Source: Acidovorax defluvii (lineage in GTDB: Bacteria > Pseudomonadota > Gammaproteobacteria > Burkholderiales > Burkholderiaceae_C). From it: DNA of 64,000 nucleotides. Below the pieces are notes generated by a model. That model saw only the letters and a program-made list of their open reading frames with translations. It did not search any database and was not told the DNA's origin. Where the stretch lies: positions 1 to 64,000 of the forward strand of contig QLTU01000005.1 in the NCBI GenBank assembly GCA_003268905.1, in the 5' to 3' direction. Positions 1-7,971 of this stretch are shown in pieces. The position numbers and the translations under genes are program-made. Numbering within the stretch: the stretch's first letter is position 1; each line of letters starts with the position of its first letter.

Positions 1-15
1 CGTCCGTCTTGCCAT
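1..15 (-). CDS. Start of an unknown gene (MARRT...), partial at window edge
   Basis: On the minus strand an ATG at 15 is preceded six bases upstream by GGAGG (21-25), a strong ribosome binding site, and reads M-A-R-R-T before the window ends. N-termini of this kind are common in TetR/AcrR-family repressors, and a perfect 16-bp palindrome (63-78) lies just upstream where such a repressor would bind. Only five codons are visible, so the family is an inference. The alternative is that this is internal to the transglycosylase reading frame, which is also open here. Confidence 0.4.
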
Positions 16-749
16 GCCAGCCTCCAAAAGGAATCGCTGGGTTGGCATGATCGCACATGATCACATTTACGTAAATGTTTTAACGGAACGATGTAATAGT
101 TCTGGGTTTCCTTGTAGGCCGGGATCCGGTTGCCCGCCCTTTGCACCGCGCCCTCGCCTGCGTTGTAGGCAGCCAGGGCCAGGTCCAGACGGCCGGGAAA
201 CAGATCGAGCAGATAGCGCAGGTAGCGGGTGCCGGCAGACACATTCAAGGCCGGGTCCAACAGCTTCTGCGCCACCGTCCGGCGGGTGTCCGCCGCCACG
301 CCAAACCGCCCTGCCGTCGCAGGCATGACCTGCATCAGGCCGATAGCTCCTTTGGGTGACACGGCACCAGCGTCAAATCCCGATTCGGTGGCAATCAGGG
401 CCTGCAGCAACTCGTAGTCCACCCCCTGGCGGCTGGCCGAGGCCCGCAAATGGTGCTTGACGCGCTTGTAATCGGGCGAAATGTCAAAAAATGCCAGCAA
501 GCGCGCCGCGGGAGGTTGCGCCTGCCCAGGGCGCTGATCGCTTGCAGGCGCATCGCGCGAGGAGTCGAATTGCGTTCCGCGGAAAAACAGCTCATAGCGC
601 GCATCCACCTGCTCTGCGGCAAAGTGGGTCACACCACGCGGGTCCACAAAGGCCCACAGGTCGGCATGCGCTGACTGCTGCGCTATCAATAGCAGCAAAG
701 GCACAGCCAGCAAGCGCAAGAGGCCTAAAAGGCGATAAATGGTGAGCAT
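1..749 (-). CDS. Lytic transglycosylase, SLT domain (3' end not resolved)
   Basis: Murein lytic transglycosylase that would cleave the MurNAc-GlcNAc bond in the periplasm. From ATG 749 the protein has a hydrophobic signal segment (residues 5-28, ending AHA), a short segment opening DLWAFVDPRGVTHF like other small transglycosylases, and an SLT/goose-lysozyme-like domain (about 105-215). That domain holds ATESGF (catalytic Glu about 122), GLMQVMPATA and AYNAGEGAV. An in-frame ATG at 779 is an alternative start. After ETQNY (about residue 220) the sequence stops resembling the family and the frame simply stays open to the window edge through a palindrome and another gene's start, so the natural C-terminus appears lost or shifted. 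It follows parE on the same strand by 6-37 bp. Confidence 0.8.
   Translation of the reverse strand, partial: MLTIYRLLGLLRLLAVPLLLLIAQQSAHADLWAFVDPRGVTHFAAEQVDARYELFFRGTQFDSSRDAPASDQRPGQAQPPAARLLAFFDISPDYKRVKHHLRASASRQGVDYELLQALIATESGFDAGAVSPKGAIGLMQVMPATAGRFGVAADTRRTVAQKLLDPALNVSAGTRYLRYLLDLFPGRLDLALAAYNAGEGAVQRAGNRIPAYKETQNYYIVPLKHLRKCDHVRSCQPSDSFWRLAWQDG
63..78. promoter_or_regulatory. Perfect 16-bp palindrome, candidate operator
   Basis: ACATTTACGTAAATGT reads identically on both strands. It lies about 50 bp upstream of the MARRT gene start on the minus strand, in AT-rich DNA unlike the coding sequence around it. The size and position suit an operator for a TetR-type autorepressor. The function is inferred only. 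Confidence 0.45.
684..715. repeat. Possible degenerate copy of the palindromic repeat in a signal peptide
   Basis: The perfect short palindrome GCTATCAATAGC, flanked by GCTGC and GCAGC, lies inside the signal-peptide codons of the lytic transglycosylase. It matches the GCTAT...ATAGC end of the dispersed repeat but lacks a clear CTAGCGCTT core. Membership is tentative. Confidence 0.3.
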
Positions 750-785
750 GTGAAACACCGACAAGGGGCGGTCAGGCATCTGCGG

Positions 786-2768
786 TCAGATGTCCACTTC
801 CACCGCGTCGCCATGCAGCTCCATCAACTCGCGCCGGGATGCCGCCTCGCCCTTGCCCATGAGCTTGGTGATGAGCACCTCGGTGGCGGCAAAGTCGGTG
901 CCGCCCAACTGCACGGGCAACAGGCGCCGGGTGTCGGGGTTGAGCGTGGTCTCCCACAGCTGCTCGGCGTTCATCTCGCCCAGGCCCTTGAAGCGGCTGA
1001 TCTGGCATTTTTCGCGCGGCACGCCGTCTTTCGCGCATTTGTCGAGGATGGCGGTGAGCTCGCCCTCGTCCAGCGCATACATCTTGGCCGCAGGCTTCTT
1101 GCCGCGCGCGGGCACATCTACACGAAACAGCGGCGGGCGCGCCACATAGATGTGGCCGGTTTCGATGAGCTTGGGGAAGTGGCGAAAAAACAGCGTGAGC
1201 AGCAGCACCTGGATGTGGGAGCCGTCCACATCGGCATCACTGAGGATGCAGACCTTGCCATAGCGCAGGCCCGACAGGTCGGGTGAGTCGTTGGGGCCGT
1301 GCGGGTCCACCCCCATGGCCACCGAAATGTCGTGGATTTCGTTGTTGGCAAACAGCCGGTCGCGGTCTACCTCCCAGGTGTTGAGCACCTTGCCGCGCAG
1401 GGGCAGCACTGCCTGGTTCTCCTTGTCGCGGCCCATCTTGGCGCTGCCACCGGCCGAATCGCCCTCGACAAGGAACACTTCGTTGTAGGCGATGTCGCGG
1501 CTTTCGCAATCGGTGAGCTTTCCGGGCAGCACGGCCACACCCGAGCCCTTGCGCTTTTCGACCTTCTGGCCGGCCTTCTGGCGCGTCTGTGCGGCCTTGA
1601 TGGCCAGTTCGGCCAGCTTTTTGCCGTAGTCCACATGCTGGTTGAGCCAGAGCTCGAGCGCGGGGCGCACGAAGCCGCTGACCAGCCGCACCGCGTCGCG
1701 CGAGTTCAGGCGCTCCTTGATCTGGCCCTGGAACTGCGGGTCGAGCACCTTGGCTGAGAGCACATAGCTGGCGCGCGCAAACACGTCTTCGGGCATCAGC
1801 TTCACGCCCTTGGGCAGAAGCGAATGCAGCTCGATGAAGCTCTTGACGGCGTTGAACAGGCCATCGCGCAGGCCGCTTTCGTGCGTGCCGCCCGCGCTGG
1901 TGGGGATCAGGTTGACATAGCTTTCGCGCACGGGCTGGCCGTCTTCGGTGAAGGCCACACACCACGAGGCGCCCTCGCCTTCGGCAAAGCTGTCGTTGCT
2001 GCTGTCGGCAAAGCCCTCGCCTTCAAACAGCGGTATCACCGGGTCGCCGTTGAGCGTTTGCTGCAGGTAGTCGCGCAGGCCGCCCTTGTATTGCCAGGTC
2101 TGGGTGTCGCGTGTTTTTTCGTTGATCAGCGAGACCGACACGCCCGGCATCAGCACCGCCTTGCTGCGCAGCAGGTGGGTGAGGTCGCCCAGCGGCAAGG
2201 CGCTCGATTCGAAGTATTTGGCGTCGGGCCAAACTCGCACCGTGGTGCCCTGCTTGCGCTCACCGGCCTCCAGGGGGCGCGCCACCAGGGGCTCGATCAC
2301 ATCGCCCGCCGAGAACACCAGCCGGGCCGATTGCCCCTCGCGGTAGCTGGTGGCTTCCAGCCGGGTGGCCAGCGCGTTGGTCACGCTCACGCCCACACCG
2401 TGCAGGCCGCCCGAGAAGCTGTAGGCCCCGCCCTTGCCCTTGTCGAACTTGCCGCCCGCGTGCAGACGGGTGAACACCAGTTCGATCACCGGGGCCTTTT
2501 CCTCGGGGTGCAGGCCGAAGGGAATGCCGCGCCCGTCGTCTTCGATACTGACCGAGCCGTCGGCATGGAGCGTGACCTTTATTTTCTTGCCGTAGCCCGC
2601 CAGTGCCTCGTCGGCGGCGTTGTCCAGCACTTCCTGAATGACGTGCAGCGGGTTGTCGGTGCGGGTGTACATGCCCGGGCGCTGCTTGACGGGCTCCAGG
2701 CCCTTGAGCACACGGATGGAACCCTCGGAATATTCGCTGGCGGACACTGATGACGGTTTGGCAGACAT
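786..2768 (-). CDS. parE: DNA topoisomerase IV subunit B
   Basis: ATPase subunit of topoisomerase IV, which decatenates daughter chromosomes together with ParC. At 660 aa it has ParE length, without the C-terminal insert of proteobacterial GyrB. The GHKL ATPase domain has EVLDNAADEAL (Asn about 50), EDDGRGIPFG (77-85) and GGLHGVGVSVTNAL. The TOPRIM domain has EGDSAGG (Glu about 435) and DADVDGSHI. GLEPVKQRPGMYTRTDNPLH is typical of ParE. The start at MSAKPSS is chosen because the domain begins right after it and a TACAAT -10 box lies seven bases upstream. A longer frame runs upstream but would cross the divergent MFS promoter. Confidence 0.95.
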   Translation of the reverse strand: MSAKPSSVSASEYSEGSIRVLKGLEPVKQRPGMYTRTDNPLHVIQEVLDNAADEALAGYGKKIKVTLHADGSVSIEDDGRGIPFGLHPEEKAPVIELVFTRLHAGGKFDKGKGGAYSFSGGLHGVGVSVTNALATRLEATSYREGQSARLVFSAGDVIEPLVARPLEAGERKQGTTVRVWPDAKYFESSALPLGDLTHLLRSKAVLMPGVSVSLINEKTRDTQTWQYKGGLRDYLQQTLNGDPVIPLFEGEGFADSSNDSFAEGEGASWCVAFTEDGQPVRESYVNLIPTSAGGTHESGLRDGLFNAVKSFIELHSLLPKGVKLMPEDVFARASYVLSAKVLDPQFQGQIKERLNSRDAVRLVSGFVRPALELWLNQHVDYGKKLAELAIKAAQTRQKAGQKVEKRKGSGVAVLPGKLTDCESRDIAYNEVFLVEGDSAGGSAKMGRDKENQAVLPLRGKVLNTWEVDRDRLFANNEIHDISVAMGVDPHGPNDSPDLSGLRYGKVCILSDADVDGSHIQVLLLTLFFRHFPKLIETGHIYVARPPLFRVDVPARGKKPAAKMYALDEGELTAILDKCAKDGVPREKCQISRFKGLGEMNAEQLWETTLNPDTRRLLPVQLGGTDFAATEVLITKLMGKGEAASRRELMELHGDAVEVDI

Positions 2769-2775
2769 GGGGCGG

Positions 2776-2781
2776 ATTGTA
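2776..2781 (-). promoter_or_regulatory. -10 box TACAAT for parE, leaderless spacing
   Basis: On the minus strand TACAAT is followed by CCGCCCC and then the parE ATG. The seven-base gap puts the expected transcription start at or next to the start codon, and there is no Shine-Dalgarno sequence. Confidence 0.55.
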
Positions 2782-2879
2782 GTGCCGCAGCGCTGTTGGG
2801 ACTGGATAAATACCCAGCCTGCAGCACGATGGCGAGCCGCGCGTCGTGCAGGCGTCAGGCAAATGCACGCCGGATTGGC

Positions 2880-2885
2880 TACATT
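2880..2885 (+). promoter_or_regulatory. -10 box TACATT for the MFS gene, leaderless spacing
   Basis: TACATT is followed by CCTTGA and then the ATG at 2892. The six-base gap, with no ribosome binding site, predicts a leaderless mRNA divergent from parE. Confidence 0.5.
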
Positions 2886-2891
2886 CCTTGA

Positions 2892-4109
2892 ATGCACACG
2901 AATCCCCAAAAATTGTCCATGTTCCAGGTGCTGGCGTGCGGTGCCGCCATCGTGACCTTGTCCATGGGCATCCGCCACGGCTTCGGGCTGTGGTTGCAAC
3001 CCATCACCCAGGAGATGGGCTGGACACGCCAGTCGTTTGCCCTGGCGATTGCCATCCAGAATCTCTCGTGGGGCGTGATCGGCATTTTTGTCGGCATGGT
3101 GGCCGACCGGTTTGGCGCGTTTCGCGTGCTGATAGGCGGCGCAGTGCTCTATGGCCTTGGGCTGGCTGGCATGGCGCTGTCACCTACGCCCACCCTGTTT
3201 GCACTCACGGCGGGTGTGCTGATTGGCGCGGCCCAGGCCGGAACCACCTATGCCGTGATCTACGGCGTGCTGGGCCGACAGATTGCGCCCGAACGACGCT
3301 CGTGGGCTATGGGTGTGGCGGCGGCGGCCGGCTCGTTTGGCCAATTTCTGATGGTGCCGGTAGAGGGCTGGCTGATCAGCAGTTTGGGCTGGCAACAGGC
3401 GCTGCTGGCGCTGTCGCTGATGGTGCTGCTGATTGTTCCGCTGGCCTTCGGACTGCGCGAGCCCGGGTTCCACGCATCCACCCCCGCCCGGCGCGACCAG
3501 ACCATTGTGCAGGCATTGGGTGAGGCGTTTCGCTACCCCAGCTTTCTGCTGCTGACGGCGGGGTATTTTGTGTGCGGGTTCCAGGTGGTGTTCATTGGCG
3601 TGCACATGCCCAGCTACCTGCGCGACCACGGGCTCTCGCCCCAGGTGGCCAGCTATGCGCTGGCACTGATCGGGCTGTTCAACGTGTTTGGCACCTACAT
3701 TGCGGGCACGCTGGGTCAGCGCATGCCCAAGCGCAACATCCTTGCCTTCATCTACTTTGCGCGGGCCGTGGTGATTTCGATTTTTCTGCTGGTACCGCTT
3801 TCGCCGCTGTCGGTGTACGTGTTTTCTGCCGTCATGGGGGCGCTGTGGCTGTCCACCGTGCCCCCCACCAATGCCACGATTGCGCAGATCTTTGGCGTGC
3901 AGCACCTGTCGATGCTGGGCGGTTTTGTCTTCTTCAGCCACCAGGTGGGCAGCTTCATGGGGGTGTGGCTGGGCGGCTATCTGTATGACCGCACGGGCAG
4001 CTACGATGTGGTGTGGTACATCGCGATCGGGCTCGGTATTTTTGCGGGGCTGGTGAATCTGCCCGTCAAGGAAGCCCCCATCCAGCGCGGCACGCCACAG
4101 CCCGCCTGA
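2892..4109 (+). CDS. MFS transporter (oxalate/formate antiporter or monocarboxylate-like)
   Basis: Inner-membrane secondary transporter of 405 aa with about twelve hydrophobic segments. The first half carries the MFS loop 2-3 motif as GMVADRFGAFRVL (about residues 73-85). A cytoplasmic loop (about 200-215) separates the halves. The overall pattern (SMGIRHGFGLWLQPITQEMGW near the N-terminus, late VGSFMGVWLGGYLYDRTGSY) fits the monocarboxylate/OFA-like branch, but the substrate cannot be read from sequence. It is divergent from parE with about 120 bp between. Confidence 0.85.
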   Translation: MHTNPQKLSMFQVLACGAAIVTLSMGIRHGFGLWLQPITQEMGWTRQSFALAIAIQNLSWGVIGIFVGMVADRFGAFRVLIGGAVLYGLGLAGMALSPTPTLFALTAGVLIGAAQAGTTYAVIYGVLGRQIAPERRSWAMGVAAAAGSFGQFLMVPVEGWLISSLGWQQALLALSLMVLLIVPLAFGLREPGFHASTPARRDQTIVQALGEAFRYPSFLLLTAGYFVCGFQVVFIGVHMPSYLRDHGLSPQVASYALALIGLFNVFGTYIAGTLGQRMPKRNILAFIYFARAVVISIFLLVPLSPLSVYVFSAVMGALWLSTVPPTNATIAQIFGVQHLSMLGGFVFFSHQVGSFMGVWLGGYLYDRTGSYDVVWYIAIGLGIFAGLVNLPVKEAPIQRGTPQPA

Positions 4110-4144
4110 AAAACGACCAGTAACCCAACACCCTTGACGGCCCC

Positions 4145-4294
4145 ATGCACATCCCCACACCGCGCCTCACATCCCGCTTTGCCCGGCTGCTGGGCTGGGT
4201 GGCCGCCTTGCTGATCTTGCTGGCGGTGTTTGCGATGTACACCGTGCCGGGGTTCATGGTCATGCTGGCAGACCAGATGTGGGCATGTTTTTGA
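4145..4294 (+). CDS. 49-residue single-span membrane peptide
   Basis: A short frame of 49 codons starts 35 bp after the MFS stop. It has a basic N-terminus (PRLTSRFARLLGW), one hydrophobic helix (about residues 17-32) and a C-terminus MYTVPGFMVMLADQMWACF. The tail looks constrained rather than random (Trp, Cys, Phe at the end), and I recall similar tiny proteins in related Comamonadaceae, which is unverified. The function is unknown. Co-transcription with the MFS gene is plausible. The repeat element begins at its stop codon. Confidence 0.55.
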   Translation: MHIPTPRLTSRFARLLGWVAALLILLAVFAMYTVPGFMVMLADQMWACF

Positions 4295-4362
4295 TATTTT
4301 TAAACCTTTTTAGCCTATAGAGCTTATACAGCAAGCGCTAGCAGCTACTATTTTTATAGCGA
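4295..4362. repeat. Dispersed palindromic repeat, intergenic copy 1
   Basis: This AT-richer stretch contains, on the minus strand, GCTAT...TAGTAGCTGCTAGCGCTT followed by a degenerate second arm. The 15-mer TAGCTGCTAGCGCTT is exactly shared with the copies at 16603 and 28925. It separates the small membrane peptide from the methyltransferase gene. Confidence 0.75.
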
Positions 4363-4374
4363 TTATTCTCCTCA

Positions 4375-4926
4375 ATGCACGGTACTGAAGCACCATCCGA
4401 CTGGGTTCGCCGCTGGTCAAACCTGGCGCCGCCAGGCAGCACCGCGCTGGACGTGGCCTGTGGCGCGGGCAGGCACCTGCGCTGGATGCACCAGCACGGC
4501 CACCCCACCGTGGGCGTAGACCGCTCGGCCGATGCCGTGGCGGCGTGCGCGGCCTGGGGTGAAATTCACTGTTCCGACATTGAAGACGGCCCCTGGCCTT
4601 TCGCTGGCCGACAGTTTGGCGCGGTGATCGTCACCAACTACCTCTGGCGCCCGCTGCTGCCCCTTCTGGTGGACAGCGTGGCCCCTGGCGGTGTGCTGAT
4701 TTATGAAACCTTTGCAAGCGGCAATGAAACCGTTGGACGCCCTGCGCGGGCCGATTTTTTGCTGCAACCCGGCGAGTTGCTTGCCGCCAGTGCGACCCTT
4801 CGCACCGTTGCGTACGAAGACGGCTTTGTGGACGCGCCCGCACGTTTCGTGCAGCGCATTGCGGCCGTGCGCGAAACCGCGCACCCACGCCAGCCCGTTC
4901 GATACCGTCTGGACCTTCCGGTCTAG
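4375..4926 (+). CDS. Class I SAM-dependent methyltransferase
   Basis: A 183-aa protein with a Rossmann SAM-binding fold. Motif I is LDVACGAGRHL (residues 25-35), followed by an acidic post-I strand (VGVDRSADAV) and a YETF segment typical of small cytosolic methyltransferases. The family resembles TehB/UbiE-like small enzymes, but the substrate is unknown. It lies 34 bp upstream of dapA on the same strand. The preceding repeat and an AT-rich stretch probably hold its promoter. No Shine-Dalgarno sequence is evident. Confidence 0.8.
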   Translation: MHGTEAPSDWVRRWSNLAPPGSTALDVACGAGRHLRWMHQHGHPTVGVDRSADAVAACAAWGEIHCSDIEDGPWPFAGRQFGAVIVTNYLWRPLLPLLVDSVAPGGVLIYETFASGNETVGRPARADFLLQPGELLAASATLRTVAYEDGFVDAPARFVQRIAAVRETAHPRQPVRYRLDLPV

Positions 4927-4927
4927 T

Positions 4928-4933
4928 TAGAAT
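4928..4933 (+). promoter_or_regulatory. -10 box TAGAAT upstream of dapA
   Basis: TAGAAT, preceded by T (extended TTAGAAT), lies 27 bases before the dapA ATG and overlaps the end of the methyltransferase gene. This gives a conventional short leader. Confidence 0.4.
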
Positions 4934-4960
4934 GCCCTTTTACCGTTTTCACTTGCGGAC

Positions 4961-5857
4961 ATGACCTCTTCTTCCGTCCCCCTTACCGGCAGCATCGTCG
5001 CCCTCGTCACCCCCATGCACGAGGACGGTAGCGTGGACTACCCCGCCCTGCGCAAACTGATTGACTGGCACATCACCGAAGGCACCGACTGCATCGGCGT
5101 GGTCGGCACCACGGGCGAATCGCCCACGGTCAACGTCGAAGAGCATTGCGAGATCATCCGCGTGTCCGTGGAGCAGGCCGCCAAGCGCGTGCCCATCATG
5201 GCGGGCTGTGGCGCCAACTCCACGGCAGAGGCGATCGAGCTGGCCAAGTTTGCCCGCGGCGTAGGGGCCGACAGCCAGCTGCAGGTCGTGCCCTACTACA
5301 ACAAGCCCACGCAAGAGGGCCAGTACCAGCACTTCAAGGCAATTGCCGAGGCCACGGGCGACCTGCCCATGGTGCTCTACAACGTGCCTGGCCGCTCGGT
5401 GGCAGACATGCTGCACGACACCGTGCTGCGCCTGGCGCAGGTGCCCGGCATCATCGGTATCAAAGAGGCCACCGGCAACATCGAGCGCGCCCAGTGGCTG
5501 ATCCGCGATTTGCCCAAGGACTTCGCCGTGTATTCAGGCGATGACCCCACCGCCGTGGCCCTGATGCTCTGCGGTGGTCACGGCAACATCAGCGTGACCG
5601 CCAACGTGGCACCCCGCCTGATGCACGAACTGTGTGTTGCGGCGCTTGCCGGAAATGTGCGGCGCGCCATGGACATCCAGTTTCAGCTGATGCCGGTGCA
5701 CAAGAACCTGTTCATTGAAGCCAACCCGATTCCCGTCAAGTGGGCCATGGCCCGCATGGGTCTGTGCGCAGGCACCATGCGCCTGCCCATGACACCCCTG
5801 AGCCAGGGCCACGAAGCCACCGTGGAAGCAGCCCTGCGCGCCAGCGGCCTGCTTTAA
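4961..5857 (+). CDS. dapA: 4-hydroxy-tetrahydrodipicolinate synthase
   Basis: Condenses pyruvate with aspartate semialdehyde, the first committed step of lysine and diaminopimelate synthesis in the cytosol. The protein is 298 aa, close to the usual 290-300. The TIM barrel has GTTGESPT (49-56), catalytic Tyr in VLYNVPGR (about 140) and the Schiff-base lysine in [11 protein letters not shown] (about 168). It is followed by bamC at 41 bp, the classic dapA-bamC arrangement. Confidence 0.96.
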   Translation: MTSSSVPLTGSIVALVTPMHEDGSVDYPALRKLIDWHITEGTDCIGVVGTTGESPTVNVEEHCEIIRVSVEQAAKRVPIMAGCGANSTAEAIELAKFARGVGADSQLQVVPYYNKPTQEGQYQHFKAIAEATGDLPMVLYNVPGRSVADMLHDTVLRLAQVPGIIGIKEATGNIERAQWLIRDLPKDFAVYSGDDPTAVALMLCGGHGNISVTANVAPRLMHELCVAALAGNVRRAMDIQFQLMPVHKNLFIEANPIPVKWAMARMGLCAGTMRLPMTPLSQGHEATVEAALRASGLL

Positions 5858-5898
5858 CCCGACCGCCCTGACACCCGAGACACTCTGAGGATTTCCGC

Positions 5899-6987
5899 GT
5901 GAATCACACTGCACGATTGGGCCTGCTGGGCCTTGCCATGGCGCTTTCCGCCTGCTCCGTTCTGGAAAACGACAAGATCGACTACAAAAGCGCCACCCAG
6001 GGGGCCACACTGGAGGTGCCCCCCGACCTGACGCAACTGTCCCGAGAAAACCGCTATGCGGTACCCGGCAGCGCGGTATCTGCCGCAGCCTACCAGGCTG
6101 GCCAGAACACCAAATCGTCTACAACCTCCAGCGCAGCAGCCACAAAAATCGGCGATGTCCGCATCGAACGCAACGGCGCCCAGCGCTGGCTGGTGATCGA
6201 CCGACCGGCCGACCAGTTGTGGGACCCGGTGCGGGAGTACTGGCTGGAGAACGGTTTCAACCTGGTTGTCGACCAGGCTGACCTGGGCATTCTGGAGACC
6301 GACTGGGCGGAAAATCGCGCCAAGCTGCCGCAGGACGTGATTCGCGCCACCCTCGGCAAGGTTTTTGATTCGCTGTATTCCACGGGCGAGCGCGACAAGT
6401 TCCGCACGCGCCTGGAGCGCAATGCCGCCGGCGGCACCGAGATTTACGTCACCCACCGCGGCATGGTGGAGGTTTACACCAGCACGTCCAAGGACAGCAC
6501 CGTCTGGCAGCCCCGCGCCGCCGACCCCGAACTCGAAACCGAATTCCTGCGCCGTCTGATGGTCAAGCTCGGTGTGCCCCAAGAGCAATCCCAGGCCGTG
6601 GTGGCAGCGCCGGCCTTGAAGGCCGCGAGCGTGCGCATGACCTCGGTCAACAACGTCCCGGTCGTGCAGATGGACGAAGGTTTTGATCGCGCGTGGCGCC
6701 GTGTGGGCCTGGCCCTTGACCGCACGGGCTTCACCGTCGAAGACCGCAACCGCAATGACGGCCTGTATTTTGTGCGTTACGTGGCTCCCGGAACCGACAA
6801 GAAGGAGCCAGGCTTCTTCAGCAAGCTGCTGGGCGGATCTGCCGCCACTCCCCCGCTGAAGTACCGCGTGGTGGTGCGCAGCCAGGGTGAAGCCACCACG
6901 GTTTCCGTGCTGAATGAGGCCGGTGCGCCCGAATCGTCTGCCAACGCCGAACGTATCCTGCGCGTGCTGGCAGACGACCTGAAATAA
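5899..6987 (+). CDS. bamC: Outer membrane protein assembly factor BamC
   Basis: Lipoprotein of the BAM complex that inserts beta-barrel proteins into the outer membrane. At 362 aa it has a signal peptide with lipobox LSACS, so the mature N-terminal Cys is about residue 19. An unstructured linker (YKSATQGATLEVPPDLTQ, typical of BamC) and two helix-grip domains (about 90-190 and 255-360) follow. It sits directly after dapA, as NlpB/DapX does in many proteobacteria. Gram-negative BamC is poorly conserved; this identity rests on position, lipobox and the PPDLTQL segment. Confidence 0.9.
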   Translation: MNHTARLGLLGLAMALSACSVLENDKIDYKSATQGATLEVPPDLTQLSRENRYAVPGSAVSAAAYQAGQNTKSSTTSSAAATKIGDVRIERNGAQRWLVIDRPADQLWDPVREYWLENGFNLVVDQADLGILETDWAENRAKLPQDVIRATLGKVFDSLYSTGERDKFRTRLERNAAGGTEIYVTHRGMVEVYTSTSKDSTVWQPRAADPELETEFLRRLMVKLGVPQEQSQAVVAAPALKAASVRMTSVNNVPVVQMDEGFDRAWRRVGLALDRTGFTVEDRNRNDGLYFVRYVAPGTDKKEPGFFSKLLGGSAATPPLKYRVVVRSQGEATTVSVLNEAGAPESSANAERILRVLADDLK

Positions 6988-6999
6988 GCACGCCTGCCG

Positions 7000-7779
7000 A
7001 TGCTGCGCTTTCGCAGCTTGGGCAGCGGCAGCTCAGGCAACGCCACCGTGGTGGAAGCGGGCGACGGATTGCAGGTGCGCCGCCTGTTGGTGGACTGCGG
7101 TTTCGGCATCCGGCAACTTGCCACCCGGCTGGGTGCGGCGGGGTTGGGCATCGACCAGATCGATGCCATTTTCATCACGCATGAACACGCAGACCATGTC
7201 GGCTGTGCCCATACCGTGGCAATGCGGCACCGCATTCCCGTCTTTATGAGCCGCGGCACCCATGTGGCGATAGGTGCGCCAGATTTTGACGGGCTGCTGC
7301 AGATGGCCCACGACATGGTTCCCATCGATCTCGGCACGGTGTGCGCAGTGCCCTTTACCGTGCCGCACGATGCGCGGGAACCGCTGCAATTGCGCTGCAC
7401 CGATGGCGCTTCTCACCTTGGCCTGCTTACCGACCTGGGCCACGCGAGCCCCCATGTGCTGCAGCAATTGCAGGGTTGCCACGCGCTGCTGCTGGAGGCC
7501 AACCACGACCCGGACATGCTCGCAGCATCCGGCTATCCCGCTTTTCTGAAGCGACGCATTGCGGGTGTGCATGGGCATCTGGCCAACCACGACGCTGCCG
7601 GCATCCTGGCGGCCGTTCGGCACACGGGTCTGAATCGCGTGGTCGCGGCACACCTCAGCGCGCAGAACAACCAGCCCCGGCTGGCGCAGCAAGCGCTGGC
7701 ACACTCCCTGGACTGGCCCGCTGAGGGTGTGGACATTGCCTCGCCCACTAAAGGAACGGACTGGATCAACGTGGTGTAG
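7000..7779 (+). CDS. MBL-fold metallohydrolase (YycJ/WalJ-like)
   Basis: A 259-aa metallo-beta-lactamase-fold hydrolase. It begins LRFRSLGSGSSGNATVV and carries the metal-binding motif THEHADH (60-66). Further ligands are supplied by TDLGHASP, EANHDPD and HLSAQNN, the layout of the YycJ group, which are predicted nucleases. It starts 12 bp after bamC and is probably co-transcribed with dapA-bamC. The substrate is unproven. Confidence 0.85.
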   Translation: MLRFRSLGSGSSGNATVVEAGDGLQVRRLLVDCGFGIRQLATRLGAAGLGIDQIDAIFITHEHADHVGCAHTVAMRHRIPVFMSRGTHVAIGAPDFDGLLQMAHDMVPIDLGTVCAVPFTVPHDAREPLQLRCTDGASHLGLLTDLGHASPHVLQQLQGCHALLLEANHDPDMLAASGYPAFLKRRIAGVHGHLANHDAAGILAAVRHTGLNRVVAAHLSAQNNQPRLAQQALAHSLDWPAEGVDIASPTKGTDWINVV

Positions 7780-7884
7780 TCGCCGCGACTACGCAGCGCA
7801 TCCCCTTGGCAAAAGACTCAGCGGCAAATTGCCGCGCAAGAGCTACCCAGCCTCTGCAGACACCGCAACACAATGGGCAGCAAC

Positions 7885-7918
7885 AAAAAAGCCCCGCACC
7901 TGTGAACAGGTCGGGGCC
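7885..7918 (-). terminator. Rho-independent terminator of the Ala-rich lipoprotein gene
   Basis: On the minus strand a stem GCCCCGACCTG / CAGGTGCGGGGC with loop TTCA is followed by six T. It lies about 50 bases past the lipoprotein stop codon. Confidence 0.85.
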
Positions 7919-7971
7919 CTTGGTTTCAGAGGCTCCAGCAAGGCTGGCAGGCCCTGAAATCCGTGCTGGCT

